Positions 7,853 through 17,481 of a stretch of 64,000 bases of DNA are shown one piece after another. The translations under genes were made by a program, and so were the position numbers. The stretch covers positions 25,698 through 89,697 of the forward strand of contig NZ_RZGS01000006.1 of assembly GCF_003989745.1 (NCBI RefSeq), in the 5' to 3' direction. How positions within the stretch are numbered: position 1 is the stretch's first letter; each line of letters begins with the position of its first letter. Source of the stretch: Legionella septentrionalis (GTDB lineage: Bacteria > Pseudomonadota > Gammaproteobacteria > Legionellales > Legionellaceae). The notes under the pieces were generated by a model, which was not told the DNA's origin, ran no database searches, and saw only the letters and a list, made by a program, of their open reading frames with translations.

Positions 7853-9709
7853 ATGAATAAGCGTAATTCTTCAATTGATCTAGGCGATTTCCTTGCGTCT
7901 CTTACCCCAAAGCCTGGTGTGTACCGGATGCTGGATGCACAAGGGCAAGTATTGTATGTAGGGAAAGCCGCCAATTTAAAAAAAAGAGTTTCCAGTTATT
8001 TTAATAAAAATAATTCTGGGGTAAAAACGCGATCGCTGATAAGCCAAATTGCTGCTATTGAAGTGAGCATAACCCGCAGCGAAACGGAAGCATTGCTGTT
8101 GGAAAGCAGTTTGATTAAATCACTTCGCCCCAAGTACAATGTGCTATTACGCGACGATAAATCTTATCCATATATTCATGTAAACCATCATATTTTCCCG
8201 CGCATGGAATTTTTGCGTGTTAAAAAGAAGCCTAAAAAGGGCCAATTTTTTGGGCCTTATCCCAGTGCCGCTGCGGTGCGTGAAACCTTGGGCGTTATTC
8301 AGAAAGTATTTAAAATCCGCAATTGCAGCGATAATTATTTTAATGGACGTTCGCGGCCCTGCCTGCAATTTCAAATTAAACGCTGCAGCGCTCCTTGTGT
8401 AGGGAACATAAGCAGGGAAGATTACCAACAGTCAGTTGATGATGCGACCCGCTTCTTACAAGGTAAATGCCAACTAATTCTCTCCGAATTGGAACAACGC
8501 ATGGAAAATGCAGTCAGCAAACTTGAGTTTGAAGAAGCTGCACGCTTGCGAGATCAAATTAAAAGCTTACGTTTAATTCAGGAGCAGCAGGGTGTTATTC
8601 AACTGCGTGGTGATGCGGATGTGATTGTAATTGACGCACGCCCAGGTTTTGCCTGCGTGCAATGGGTGACGGTGCGCGACGGACAAATTCTTGCAAGCCA
8701 AAGTTTTTTTCCAAGTATTCCGGAACAAGGATTAATTGAAGATGAACATACAAGCGCACATTTGTGGCAGCAAGTTTTTTCAGCATTCATTGCTTATTTT
8801 TATATAGACACACCAGAACGGATCCCTTCCTTGATTTTGACTGATCATGACATCACAGAACAAGGGGCATTGGAAGACATGCTGGGCACTCTGCGCGGCA
8901 AGGCTTGTAAGATACAAGCAAATCCACGTGGAATAAAAGCTCGTTGGCTGGATTTTGCCCGGCAGAATCTGCAAGTCAGTGTGCTTGAGCAAACCAGCTC
9001 AACCCAGCTTCTGGCTGACCGCTATGAAGCGCTGAGGCAATTGTTGAATATGCCGGAAGCAATAGAACGTATGGAGTGTTTTGACGTAAGCCATACTCAA
9101 GGAGAGGCTACGGTTGCCTCATGTGTGGTATTTAACCAGCAAGGGCCTGCCAAAAATGAATATCGGCGCTTTAATATAACCGGCATTACTGCAGGTGACG
9201 ATTATACGGCGTTGGAGCAAGCCATTACCCGCCGGTTTAAAAAATTAACCGCTGAGCAGAATTTGCCGAGTCTATTGATCATCGATGGCGGAAAAGGACA
9301 AGTCGCTGTTGCAAAAAGGGTGCTGGAGTCTTTTCAAATCAATAGCGTTAAATTGCTAGGTATTGCTAAAGGTCCGACCCGTAAGGCAGGCTGGGAGCAG
9401 TTAATTTTGGCGGATGAAGCGCGCGAAATTACAGCAGCGCCCGCATCTCCGGCATTGCATTTGCTGCAGCACATTCGGGATGAAGCGCATCGATTTGCCA
9501 TTACCTTGCATCGTAAAAAAAGACAAAAGGCCCGGCTCGATTCTTCTTTAGAATCTATAGAAGGCATCGGCGCGAAAAGGCGGCAAGCTTTATTAAGGCG
9601 TTTTGGAGGGTTGCGTGAGTTGACGCGTGCTCCTGTCGAAGAAATTGCTAAAGTGCAGGGAATAAGCCGCAGTTTGGCGGAGCGGATTTATCAACACTTA
9701 CACAATTAA
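7853..9709 (+). CDS. uvrC: Excinuclease ABC subunit C, 618 aa
   Basis: Makes both incisions around bulky DNA lesions in nucleotide excision repair, recruited by UvrB. Domains in order: GIY-YIG nuclease for the 3' cut (residues 20-100; PGVYRML and [14 protein letters not shown]), a Cys-containing segment, the UVR UvrB-binding helix (about 215-245; [17 protein letters not shown]), the RNase H-like nuclease for the 5' cut (about 390-540; [20 protein letters not shown]), and tandem helix-hairpin-helix motifs at the end ([25 protein letters not shown]). Length is normal for the family. The ATG has a poor ribosome site; an in-frame ATG 21 bases earlier is blocked by a stop. Confidence 0.97.
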   Translation: MNKRNSSIDLGDFLASLTPKPGVYRMLDAQGQVLYVGKAANLKKRVSSYFNKNNSGVKTRSLISQIAAIEVSITRSETEALLLESSLIKSLRPKYNVLLRDDKSYPYIHVNHHIFPRMEFLRVKKKPKKGQFFGPYPSAAAVRETLGVIQKVFKIRNCSDNYFNGRSRPCLQFQIKRCSAPCVGNISREDYQQSVDDATRFLQGKCQLILSELEQRMENAVSKLEFEEAARLRDQIKSLRLIQEQQGVIQLRGDADVIVIDARPGFACVQWVTVRDGQILASQSFFPSIPEQGLIEDEHTSAHLWQQVFSAFIAYFYIDTPERIPSLILTDHDITEQGALEDMLGTLRGKACKIQANPRGIKARWLDFARQNLQVSVLEQTSSTQLLADRYEALRQLLNMPEAIERMECFDVSHTQGEATVASCVVFNQQGPAKNEYRRFNITGITAGDDYTALEQAITRRFKKLTAEQNLPSLLIIDGGKGQVAVAKRVLESFQINSVKLLGIAKGPTRKAGWEQLILADEAREITAAPASPALHLLQHIRDEAHRFAITLHRKKRQKARLDSSLESIEGIGAKRRQALLRRFGGLRELTRAPVEEIAKVQGISRSLAERIYQHLHN

Positions 9710-9798
9710 ACTGCGTATGCATCAGGTATATTTCTTCTAAGCTACCGATATATATAGATATTTTTTACTATTCAAATAGCTTTATTTAAATTTTGGGC

Positions 9799-9825
9799 TA
9801 AACTTTTATTAAAAAAGGCCGATAA
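9799..9825 (+). promoter_or_regulatory. Sigma-28 (FliA) promoter of the enhABC operon
   Basis: TAAACTTT (9799-9806), 11-base spacer, GCCGATAA (9818-9825). Against the sigma-28 consensus TAAAGTTT-N11-GCCGATAA this matches 7 of 8 and 8 of 8 positions with exact spacing. Transcription would start near 9832, leaving about 50 bases before the enhA ATG. This would place the operon in the flagellar/transmissive regulon; the regulation is inferred. Confidence 0.75.
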
Positions 9826-9883
9826 TTAATATAAGCAATAGCACAGAAAATTCCTTGATTAGAATAATTGGAAGGTATCTATT

Positions 9884-10663
9884 ATGAACCGATGGAAGCT
9901 AATAATAACAACTGTGTTATCTATGACGGCAATGCTTGCCAAAGCTGCTGACACACCAATCTACTACGGGCCTGCCTTGTGCGCCTATCCGCAATTTGAA
10001 TGCATAAAAACGGGACGCGGTGACACGTGGGAACGTTTATTTCCTGATGAAAATCAGCGCGATTTGGTGCAGAGGCTTAATCGCAGCTACAACCATTTAT
10101 GGCCAGGGAAAGAAATTGTGGTTCCTAAAAATCTCTCGCAGATCACTTTATTCGATATTTCGCCTTTCCCATTGAAAATTAACCCTGAAGAAAAAGAAAA
10201 ACAAATCATCGTTGATCAAGAAAAGCTTGCATGGGGGGCTTACGATGAGCAAGGCAACTTGGTTAAGTGGGGCCCTATCTCCTCCGGTAGCGATCGTTGC
10301 TCTGATAACAGCAGCCCTACCTGTCGGACCATGACTGGAATATTCCGGGTGTTTAGTAAAGAAAATGAGAAGTGCAAGTCCGATGTTTTCCCTTTAGGTA
10401 AGGGGGGGGCAAAAATGCCTTATTGCATGTATTTTCACAAAGGTTTGGCTCTACACGGTTCGGATGACATCCCGGGTTATCGGGCAAGCCATGGATGCAT
10501 ACGCATGTTTGTTCAAGATGCAAAATGGTTGAATTTAAATTTCGTACAGTTATCCAATGAGCGGAATAATTTCCTTGGCACAAAAGTTGTCATACGCCCA
10601 TTAATTGCGGTCGAAAAAAAGCAAGTGACTGGAAAAAAACAAGCAACTGAGAAAATACAATGA
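9884..10663 (+). CDS. enhA: Enhanced entry protein EnhA, periplasmic L,D-transpeptidase, 259 aa
   Basis: First gene of a three-gene unit matching the Legionella enhABC locus, found by its effect on entry into host cells. A signal peptide ends near residue 21 (cleavage after AKA). An N-terminal LysM-like stretch (about 43-82, ending WPGKEIVVPK) precedes a YkuD/ErfK domain whose catalytic motif is intact: H191 in ALHGSDDIPGYR and C205 in ASHGCIRM. Such enzymes form 3-3 cross-links or attach proteins to peptidoglycan. Additional cysteine pairs may form disulphides. GGAAGG precedes the ATG. Its stop overlaps the enhB start (ATGA). Confidence 0.88.
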   Translation: MNRWKLIITTVLSMTAMLAKAADTPIYYGPALCAYPQFECIKTGRGDTWERLFPDENQRDLVQRLNRSYNHLWPGKEIVVPKNLSQITLFDISPFPLKINPEEKEKQIIVDQEKLAWGAYDEQGNLVKWGPISSGSDRCSDNSSPTCRTMTGIFRVFSKENEKCKSDVFPLGKGGAKMPYCMYFHKGLALHGSDDIPGYRASHGCIRMFVQDAKWLNLNFVQLSNERNNFLGTKVVIRPLIAVEKKQVTGKKQATEKIQ

Positions 10664-11211
10664 AAAAAATAAAAACAATTATGCGTAAAGCCACTCTCCC
10701 ATTGCTTCTCTGTGTATGCGGTATAAGTTTGGCGCAGGCTGCAGCGCCCTCCGCTCCGAAAAAAGAAAAACCAAATGAAGAAAGGCAGAATCCATTAGGT
10801 TGTCGCGACGTAGGGTATCAATTCGAATTAAAAGTATTAGAGCTTCTGCCAGAAGCTGCGGGTGAGCGAAACTCACTTTATTTTATATTAAATAAATTGG
10901 ACAAACCCATTAATCTGTATCAAATGCGTAGCAATGACAGCGCGAGGAGTATGTATTTAAACCATGTTATTCAGGGTAATCAATGGGCGGTACTTTCCAC
11001 CTGTGAGAAAAATCTTAAATACATTTGCACCGTGAATGAAGGCAAATCTCCCTATGGAAAAATAGTGGATTGTGGAGAAAGTCTGCAAGTTTGTGAGTAT
11101 GCACGTGTTAGATTTGGATTGAATAATCGGGGCAATTATTGGGTGGTCAAGAGCACTAACCGTAGCGGTGCGGTAAGGGAAGTAGTCCATTATGGCATTA
11201 TTCCGCAATAG
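10660..11211 (+). CDS. enhB: Enhanced entry protein EnhB, small secreted protein, 183 aa
   Basis: Assigned mainly by position between enhA and enhC. The signal peptide is clear: MKKIKTIMRK, hydrophobic core PLLLCVCGISL, then AQA before the cleavage site at about residue 27. The mature protein has several cysteines (GCRDVG, STCEKN, YICTV, DCGESLQVCEYAR) that could form disulphides in the periplasm. I see no known enzymatic motif. It overlaps enhA by four bases (ATGA), so the two are translationally coupled. Confidence 0.8.
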   Translation: MKKIKTIMRKATLPLLLCVCGISLAQAAAPSAPKKEKPNEERQNPLGCRDVGYQFELKVLELLPEAAGERNSLYFILNKLDKPINLYQMRSNDSARSMYLNHVIQGNQWAVLSTCEKNLKYICTVNEGKSPYGKIVDCGESLQVCEYARVRFGLNNRGNYWVVKSTNRSGAVREVVHYGIIPQ

Positions 11212-11307
11212 TAATTGATAGTGATGTATTTGCAGGGAATTTATACATAAGCCATTGCGTGCGCTAATGCCGGTTAGCTGCCTTGGCGCAATAACAAGGG
11301 GAATATA

Positions 11308-14300
11308 ATGAAATCGCTGATGCCATGGGTTTGTTTAGTTGCTACCGCAAGCGTTCAGGTAGCCTTTGCAAATGAGGGCTTAGATGCCTACCGGGAAGGT
11401 GATTATGTGAACGCTGCTGCAAAACTGGCAGCGGATGCCGGCAAGGATCCAATCGTGGATTACTATTTAGGCCGCATGCGTTTATATGGTTATGGCCAGC
11501 TTAAGAATAATGCCTTGGCTTTGCGTCACTTCAAACAAGCAGCAGAAAAAGGTTTTTTACCTGCTCAGAATATCATGGCGCGATATACTTTACTTGTGGA
11601 AAATAATCCAGAACAAGCCTTGTCCTGGTTTAAAAAAGCGGCTGAAGGTAATGACGTACAGGCGCAAATGTATTGCGCAGCAGCTTATCTATTTGGCATT
11701 GGCACCAATAAGAATTCCAATCTTGCCAAAAAATATTACATTGACGCCGCCAAAAATGGCAACAGCATCGCTGAATACACACTGGCCGAGCACTTTTTGC
11801 AAAGCCGACATGGCAATGATAAAAAACTGGGTTTAATCTGGCTGAATAAGGCAGTTGAAAAAGGCAACCCGCAGGCGCAGTTAAAATTGGGGGAATTATA
11901 TGCAGAGGGAAAACTTGTCCCGAAAGACTTGGATAAATCCAGCCAGCTTATCAATCAAGCCATAGCACAAGATTATGTAGATGCTATTTATGAAGCCGGA
12001 AAAATTGCTGAAGAACAAAAAGATTTAAATGCTGCAAAAGATTGGTACGCAAAAGGTGCTTTTAAAAATTATTTACCTGCACAAGTCGCTCTTGCCCAAT
12101 TATACTTACGGACTGACAGCCCGCTTTACAATCCACATACAGGATATTTGTGGGTATTAAAAGCTGCACAACACGACTCTGCTGAGGCTCAACATTTATT
12201 GGCAAAGCTTTACCAGGAAGGTAAGGTCATTGCGAAGGATGAAGTTTTAGGCAAAGAATGGGAGCAAAAAGCGCTTGCCACTGAAAAAGCAATGCAGGGG
12301 CCTGCGGCTTTAAGTGCACAGGCTGCGCAATGGTTGAGCAATCAAAAAGCGGTTACTTTCGCCCAAGGCGGGTATCAACTGGGTGGGATTTTCAGCGCTT
12401 GGCAAAATCCCGAAGCCTTAAAGGAAAACAATTACAACCAGTCTCCAAAAATGGATGTAGTTGATAGGACCGCCCTGTATCGTCCTAATTTTGTGTTTAC
12501 TACACCTAATGAAATAGTAGTCAGCGAGTATTATGATGCCTTAGCCGCTTCTTTGGGAAATTTGGATGATGTTGTTAATTTTCCCAAATATGCGCTTAAT
12601 AAAAACGAATTTGTTATCCACAGTCCTCCCAGCGTGCCCAACAGCCCGCAATTATGGGAAGTGGCTGCTAATCCGGTAGAGAGCGAATCATTTGATGTAT
12701 TCACTTTGTTAAGCAAACCTGCCGCGCCTCCTTCTTTATCATTTTTTGATCGCCTTTATGAGCAAGCAATTCTTGGGAATTCAAGCGCTCAATTTCTGTT
12801 GGCACAAATGTATGAAGATGGCATCGATGTTAAACAAAACGTCCAGGAAGCCATAAAATTCTATCAATTGGCTGCCGAGCAAAAAGATTTGCGCGCCGAA
12901 TATAATTTGGGTCTCTTATATCTTGAGGGTAAAGGAGGTATGGCCCCTGATTATCAACGCGGGATGAACTGGCTGCAAGACGCTGCATTTAAAGGCAATG
13001 CGTATGCGCAATTTGCTTTAGGCCGCATCAATGAGCGAGGCTTACGTGATGCAAGCGGCAAAGAAGTGATAGCGGCTAATGCAGATGAATCAACCGCGAT
13101 GTATTATCTCGCTGCGGCCAATGATTTCGGCACGGCACAATATCGCTTGGCTGAACTTTTAGTACGGGAAAAGCCCGCCGATGTCAGCATGGCTGCAAAA
13201 GCAAGGCGAAATCAGTTAATTAAACAATTATACGAAGGGGCTGTAGCCGGCGGAGTACAACAAGCTGCGTTACCGCTCGCTTTTTTCCATGCCATGGATT
13301 CCGATAAGGCGAAACAAGTGCAAGCGTTTAACGTGGCCAAGAACGAAGTAAGCAAAGGCAATGGTCAAGCTGCTCTTTTGTTGGGGATTTTATACGACCG
13401 CGGCCTCGGCGTTGAAAAAAATAGCGCTGAAGCCATGTACTGGTATCAGCAAGCTTCGCTAAATCCGGTGAGTGCCTTTATTTTGGGTACGTATTTTATT
13501 GAGGGCAAGTCGGTGAACCAGGATAAAGAAAAAGGGCGGGCTTTATTGCAGCAAGCAGCCGATGCAGGCTTTCCTTATGCAGATCTGAACCTCGCTGTTT
13601 TAAAACAACAACAAGGCGAACCTTTTTTACCGGAACTCGATGCAGCTCATGCTCTGGGTAACAGCAAGGCCAGTTTATTATTGGCAGATTATTACTTATC
13701 GCAAGCAACAGATGAGCAAAAAATGCAGCAATCCCGTGAGATTTATCAGCAATTGGCTGAAAAGGGAGATAAGGAAGGACAGTTAAAGCTTGGTTTTATG
13801 TATGAAAAGGGCTTGGGTGGCCCTGTAGATATGGCGATGGCGCAACAATGGTATACCGCTGCAGCCAATCAAGAGCAGCCTGTGGCGCAATATTTGCTAG
13901 GCCATTTATATCAATTAGGTTGGCTTGGAAAATTGCCTGATTACGTCGAAGCGAAAAAATGGTATGGCTTGGCGCAATCGAATTACTCTCCTGCTGCCGT
14001 GGCGCTTGGCTTTATTCATGAAACGGTTGAGGATGATTATGAGCAAGCCTTTATTGATTATGAAATGGCAGCTTTGCAAAATGATCCAAATGGGCAATTT
14101 AACCTGGGTTTAATTTATGAAAAAGGGAAAGGCCGTGCTGTTGATTTCGAAAAAGCCAGGGAGCTTTATGCATCGGCTGCTGAAAAAAATCATAGCCAGG
14201 CTATGACGCAATTGGCTGGTTTATTTTTCAATGGACAGGGTGGGCCACGCGATCAAGAGCAGGCTCTTTATTGGTACAAGAAGGCAGCGGCTTTAGGCGA

Positions 14301-14898
14301 ACGTGAGGCTTTATATCAGTTGGGTTTATTATCTGAAACTGGAGTAGCGCTCAAACTTGATTTCCCAGAAGCACTACAATACTACGAACAAGCCGCTGAT
14401 AAAGGCAATGCAAAAGCCATGTTAGCCTTGGCGCGCATGTATCAATATGGGTTAGGGGTTGAAAAAAATAATCAACAAGCTGCAAAATTCTATGAGAAAT
14501 TAGCCGCACTGAATAATCCCTATGCACAATATCAATTGGCCACTTTTTATTATGATGGTGCCGCTGGGGAGCGCATGCCAGAGAAAGGTAAAAAATTATT
14601 GCTGCAAGCGCAAGAAAATGGCAGTGCCCAGGCGCGTAAAATATTACAAAGACTGGAAGCTCAAGGGCAAGTACGCTTAAGCTACATCGAACCTGTTTCC
14701 TTGAATTCTGCGCCCCATTTAGCAGGCCGCCCTGTGGAATTAATGTATCTGGATGCATTAAATGAATGGAATTTGGGAGATGAACAATCCTCGCGCATAA
14801 TCTTGGATAGAATCATGATGCAATTTCCTCATTATGTCCCGGCCAAGCGTGCCTATGAGCAACTCAACCAGACTTTAAATTCACCTATCTTTGGCTAA
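11308..14898 (+). CDS. enhC: Enhanced entry protein EnhC, Sel1-like repeat protein, 1196 aa
   Basis: Large periplasmic repeat protein; L. pneumophila EnhC is about 1200 aa and is reported to bind the lytic transglycosylase Slt, limiting release of NOD1-stimulating muropeptides during infection. A signal peptide is visible (MKSLMPWVCLVATASVQVAFA). Sel1-like repeats of about 36 residues with A..G...A...L...Y..G patterns fill residues 25-330 and 490-1120, for example AQFLLAQMYEDGIDVKQN. They are separated by a non-repeat region at about 350-480. The extreme C-terminus (RIILDRIMMQFPHYVPAKRA) resembles a TPR. The ribosome site AAGGGGAA precedes the ATG. The 96-base gap after enhB shows no terminator, so one operon is likely. 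Confidence 0.92.
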   Translation: MKSLMPWVCLVATASVQVAFANEGLDAYREGDYVNAAAKLAADAGKDPIVDYYLGRMRLYGYGQLKNNALALRHFKQAAEKGFLPAQNIMARYTLLVENNPEQALSWFKKAAEGNDVQAQMYCAAAYLFGIGTNKNSNLAKKYYIDAAKNGNSIAEYTLAEHFLQSRHGNDKKLGLIWLNKAVEKGNPQAQLKLGELYAEGKLVPKDLDKSSQLINQAIAQDYVDAIYEAGKIAEEQKDLNAAKDWYAKGAFKNYLPAQVALAQLYLRTDSPLYNPHTGYLWVLKAAQHDSAEAQHLLAKLYQEGKVIAKDEVLGKEWEQKALATEKAMQGPAALSAQAAQWLSNQKAVTFAQGGYQLGGIFSAWQNPEALKENNYNQSPKMDVVDRTALYRPNFVFTTPNEIVVSEYYDALAASLGNLDDVVNFPKYALNKNEFVIHSPPSVPNSPQLWEVAANPVESESFDVFTLLSKPAAPPSLSFFDRLYEQAILGNSSAQFLLAQMYEDGIDVKQNVQEAIKFYQLAAEQKDLRAEYNLGLLYLEGKGGMAPDYQRGMNWLQDAAFKGNAYAQFALGRINERGLRDASGKEVIAANADESTAMYYLAAANDFGTAQYRLAELLVREKPADVSMAAKARRNQLIKQLYEGAVAGGVQQAALPLAFFHAMDSDKAKQVQAFNVAKNEVSKGNGQAALLLGILYDRGLGVEKNSAEAMYWYQQASLNPVSAFILGTYFIEGKSVNQDKEKGRALLQQAADAGFPYADLNLAVLKQQQGEPFLPELDAAHALGNSKASLLLADYYLSQATDEQKMQQSREIYQQLAEKGDKEGQLKLGFMYEKGLGGPVDMAMAQQWYTAAANQEQPVAQYLLGHLYQLGWLGKLPDYVEAKKWYGLAQSNYSPAAVALGFIHETVEDDYEQAFIDYEMAALQNDPNGQFNLGLIYEKGKGRAVDFEKARELYASAAEKNHSQAMTQLAGLFFNGQGGPRDQEQALYWYKKAAALGEREALYQLGLLSETGVALKLDFPEALQYYEQAADKGNAKAMLALARMYQYGLGVEKNNQQAAKFYEKLAALNNPYAQYQLATFYYDGAAGERMPEKGKKLLLQAQENGSAQARKILQRLEAQGQVRLSYIEPVSLNSAPHLAGRPVELMYLDALNEWNLGDEQSSRIILDRIMMQFPHYVPAKRAYEQLNQTLNSPIFG

Positions 14899-14917
14899 AC
14901 ATAAAAGGTATCGTTTC

Positions 14918-14950
14918 AGGGAGTTGATTTTCTGTAAAAACTCCCTATAT
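14918..14950 (+). promoter_or_regulatory. Hairpin overlapping a heat-shock (sigma-32-like) promoter before hsp20
   Basis: AGGGAGTT (14918-14925) and AACTCCCT (14939-14946) form a perfect 8-base inverted repeat with a 13-base loop. The same bases give a sigma-32-like promoter: TTGATT (14924-14929), 13-base spacer, CCCTATAT (14943-14950), compared with CTTGAA-N11-16-CCCCATNT. It could be the enhC terminator, an operator, or the hsp20 promoter. There is no T-run, so a simple terminator is less likely. Confidence 0.35.
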
Positions 14951-15027
14951 ACCCTATGTAGCTTTCAATTTGCTGTAATCATTTTCTAGTTGTAGTAAAC
15001 ATAACTTACTTAACAAGGAGAAGAAAA

Positions 15028-15471
15028 ATGGCTCTTATCAAACGCGATCAACAAATTTGGCCCAGAGATTATTTAAGTACCATGTTAAACCAATTTTTAC
15101 GGCCTTTTAATTATGAAGAAGATACGGGAACAGATGCTAGTTTATGGAGTCCGGCTGTTGATATTAAAGAAACTAATGATAAATATATTGTAACCGCAGA
15201 TCTTCCGGGTGTAGAAAAAGACGACATTCATTTGTCACTGGAAAATAATGCCTTGACCATAAAAGGTGAGCGCCGCTACGAGAAGACGGAAGAAAAAGAA
15301 GGTTTTTCCCGTATTGAACGCATGCAGGGACAATTCTATCGTCGTTTTATACTGCCTGAAACTACGGATGAATCTAAAATCAAGGCAAAATACAAAAAAG
15401 GCGTTTTGGAAATTGTTATTCCTAAGAAAGAAAATAAATCCAGAAAGATAGAAGTCCGAGTCGAAGAATAA
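15028..15471 (+). CDS. Small heat-shock protein, Hsp20/alpha-crystallin family, 147 aa
   Basis: ATP-independent holdase that binds unfolding proteins in the cytoplasm. The alpha-crystallin domain spans about residues 38-140, with VDIKETNDKYIVTADLPGV, the core VKGER-type strand (LTIKGERRYEK) and the conserved FILPETTDESKIKAKYKKGV-type segment leading to LEIVIPK. Length is typical. AAGGAG precedes the ATG by 7 bases. It is a single-gene unit between enhC and the convergent rpsT, with a hairpin on each side. Confidence 0.93.
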   Translation: MALIKRDQQIWPRDYLSTMLNQFLRPFNYEEDTGTDASLWSPAVDIKETNDKYIVTADLPGVEKDDIHLSLENNALTIKGERRYEKTEEKEGFSRIERMQGQFYRRFILPETTDESKIKAKYKKGVLEIVIPKKENKSRKIEVRVEE

Positions 15472-15479
15472 TCAAAAGG

Positions 15480-15501
15480 CCGAACCGGTTTTCCGGTTCG
15501 G
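15480..15501. terminator. GC-rich hairpin between hsp20 and rpsT
   Basis: CCGAACCGG (15480-15488), loop TTTT, CCGGTTCGG (15493-15501): a perfect 9-base stem right after the hsp20 stop and before the rpsT stop on the other strand. It is placed to serve both genes, though the T-run after it is poor. Confidence 0.65.
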
Positions 15502-15524
15502 ATTTCGGTTAGAGCAACGGAACC

Positions 15525-15794
15525 TTAGGCAGCAGCCATAGCTTTTACGCGGGCGCTTAAACGGCTTTTGATGCGGGCTGCTTTATTTTTATGAATTAGA
15601 CCTTTGCCAGCAGCTTTGTCAATAACAGGCTGGGCTTTTGCATAGGCTGCGCGAGCGGCGTCTTGATCACCGGTTTCTACAGCTTTTAACACATTTTTGA
15701 CATAGGTACGGTACATAGAACGTGCGCTTGCATTATGCTGGCGTCGTTTAACGTTTTGGCGTGCGCGCTTAATAGCTGACTTAATATTTGCCAC
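15525..15794 (-). CDS. rpsT: 30S ribosomal protein S20, 89 aa
   Basis: Binds 16S rRNA in the small subunit. The start [21 protein letters not shown] and the highly basic, Ala/Lys-rich helical composition are diagnostic, and length is normal (about 87-90 aa). A GGAGAG ribosome site lies just upstream on the minus strand. It is divergent from murJ, the arrangement seen in many gammaproteobacteria. Confidence 0.97.
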   Translation of the reverse strand: MANIKSAIKRARQNVKRRQHNASARSMYRTYVKNVLKAVETGDQDAARAAYAKAQPVIDKAAGKGLIHKNKAARIKSRLSARVKAMAAA

Positions 15795-15907
15795 TTACAC
15801 TCTCCACTCATTACAATAATAAAAAAGATTAATCATGCCTATCTTGACGTAAATTGTCAAGGTGGCTTATGCTTGGTCAGACACTTCAAATTATACTTCA
15901 TTCGCCT

Positions 15908-17479
15908 ATGTCTGTGACGGAAACCATGCTGCCCAAACGACAAAGTTTACTGCGTTCTACCTCATTGGTATCCGCAATGACGTTTATGTCCCGTATTATG
16001 GGCTTTGTACGCGACATGATTTTAGCACAGTTATTCGGCGCGCAGGCAGGAATGGATGCTTTTTTCATCGCCTTTAAAATTCCTAATTTCATGCGACGCT
16101 TATTTGCCGAAGGCGCTTTTTCACAAGCGTTTGTTCCGGTTTTAAGCGAATACCAGAAAACAAGAACACTTGAGGAAATCCGTTTGTTTCTGGCACGAAT
16201 TGCCGGAAGCTTAAGCATTGTTTTAACCCTGGTGACTTTAATTGGCATTATAGCGGCTCCTTATATTGTTTTTATTTTTGCCCCAGGATTTGGGGAGCAT
16301 ACCAGCCGCTCAGTATTGGCGACCGAAATGCTGCGCATCACTTCGCCATATTTAATGCTGGTTTCACTAACGGCTATGGCCGGGGCTATTTTAAATACCT
16401 ACGGATATTTCGGGGTGCCCGCTTTTACGCCGGTATTGTTGAATATATGCATGATTTTAGCCGCGATTTACCTAAGTCCTCATTTTGCAGAACCGGTGGT
16501 AGCGCTTGCATGGGGGGTATTCATCGCGGGGATCGCCCAGTTATTGTTCCAGTTGCCTTTTCTCTACCACAGGAAATTGTTAGTCAAACCCAGTTTGATG
16601 ATGAAGGATGAAGGCGTAAGGCGTGTTTTGAAATTAATGGTTCCTGCTTTGTTCGGTGTTTCAATCGCACAAATTAACTTGCTGGTGGACACCATTTTTG
16701 CATCTTTTCTGGCAGTAGGCAGCGTTTCCTGGCTGTTTTATACCGATCGTTTGACCGATTTCCCGCTCGGAGTTTTTGGCGTCGCCATTGCGACGGTGAT
16801 TTTGCCGCATTTGTCGCGCCGCCATGCCGAGCAAAGTTCAAACCTTTTTTCTCGCGCTTTGGATTGGGGGTTGCGGACTTTATTGCTGGTTGGTGTCCCT
16901 TCCGGGCTAGGTCTTGCCTTATTCGCCATGCCGTTGATAGCAAGCTGTTTTGCTTATGGCGAATTCTCTCTCACTGATGTAGTGCAAACTCAAAAAAGTT
17001 TGTTTACCTTGGCTTTAGGCGTGCCGGCCTTTATGATGGTCAAAGTTCTTGCCTCAGGATTTTACGCGCGTCAAAATATTAAAACACCGGTAAAAGTAGG
17101 TGCATTGGCTATGGTAGCCAATACTATTTTTTGCGCGTTGTTAATAAAACCCTTGGCTCATGCCGGTTTGACCCTTGCATCCACTCTCGCCGGGTATATC
17201 AATTGCGGTATTTTGCTGGTCCTATTGATAAAACGTGATATTTACCACCCATGTCCCGGATGGCGCCGTTTTTTATTGCAATTGGGTGTGGCCAATTTGA
17301 TCATGAGTGCTTATTTGCTATGGGCGGTCGGTGATCCTGTGCTTTGGGTAGCCAAACCAGTCAGCCTGCGATTGGCTACCTTGCTGCTTCATGTATTGGC
17401 GGCTGCGATCATTTACGTATTCTCTTTGGTTCTTTGCGGAATGAGGCCTTCTCAATTCCGAGGGCAAATGAAGGAGTAA
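15908..17479 (+). CDS. murJ: Lipid II flippase MurJ (MviN), about 523 aa
   Basis: Multi-pass inner-membrane protein (14 predicted helices in the family) that flips lipid II to the periplasmic side for peptidoglycan synthesis. The conserved N-terminal segment SAMTFMSRIMGFVRDMILAQ and the following FKIPNFMRRLFAEGAFSQAFVP are diagnostic. The start is uncertain: ATGs at 15908 and 15926 both give normal N-termini, neither with a clear ribosome site, and a TTG at 15854 would add an atypical leader. The stop is two bases before the downstream aminopeptidase gene, whose ribosome site lies within the last murJ codons, so the two form an operon. Confidence 0.93.
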   Translation: MSVTETMLPKRQSLLRSTSLVSAMTFMSRIMGFVRDMILAQLFGAQAGMDAFFIAFKIPNFMRRLFAEGAFSQAFVPVLSEYQKTRTLEEIRLFLARIAGSLSIVLTLVTLIGIIAAPYIVFIFAPGFGEHTSRSVLATEMLRITSPYLMLVSLTAMAGAILNTYGYFGVPAFTPVLLNICMILAAIYLSPHFAEPVVALAWGVFIAGIAQLLFQLPFLYHRKLLVKPSLMMKDEGVRRVLKLMVPALFGVSIAQINLLVDTIFASFLAVGSVSWLFYTDRLTDFPLGVFGVAIATVILPHLSRRHAEQSSNLFSRALDWGLRTLLLVGVPSGLGLALFAMPLIASCFAYGEFSLTDVVQTQKSLFTLALGVPAFMMVKVLASGFYARQNIKTPVKVGALAMVANTIFCALLIKPLAHAGLTLASTLAGYINCGILLVLLIKRDIYHPCPGWRRFLLQLGVANLIMSAYLLWAVGDPVLWVAKPVSLRLATLLLHVLAAAIIYVFSLVLCGMRPSQFRGQMKE

Positions 17480-17481
17480 GC

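Noticed and set aside
15854..15907. Longer MurJ N-terminus starting at a TTG
   Set aside because: The added residues do not resemble MurJ family starts and no ribosome site precedes the TTG.
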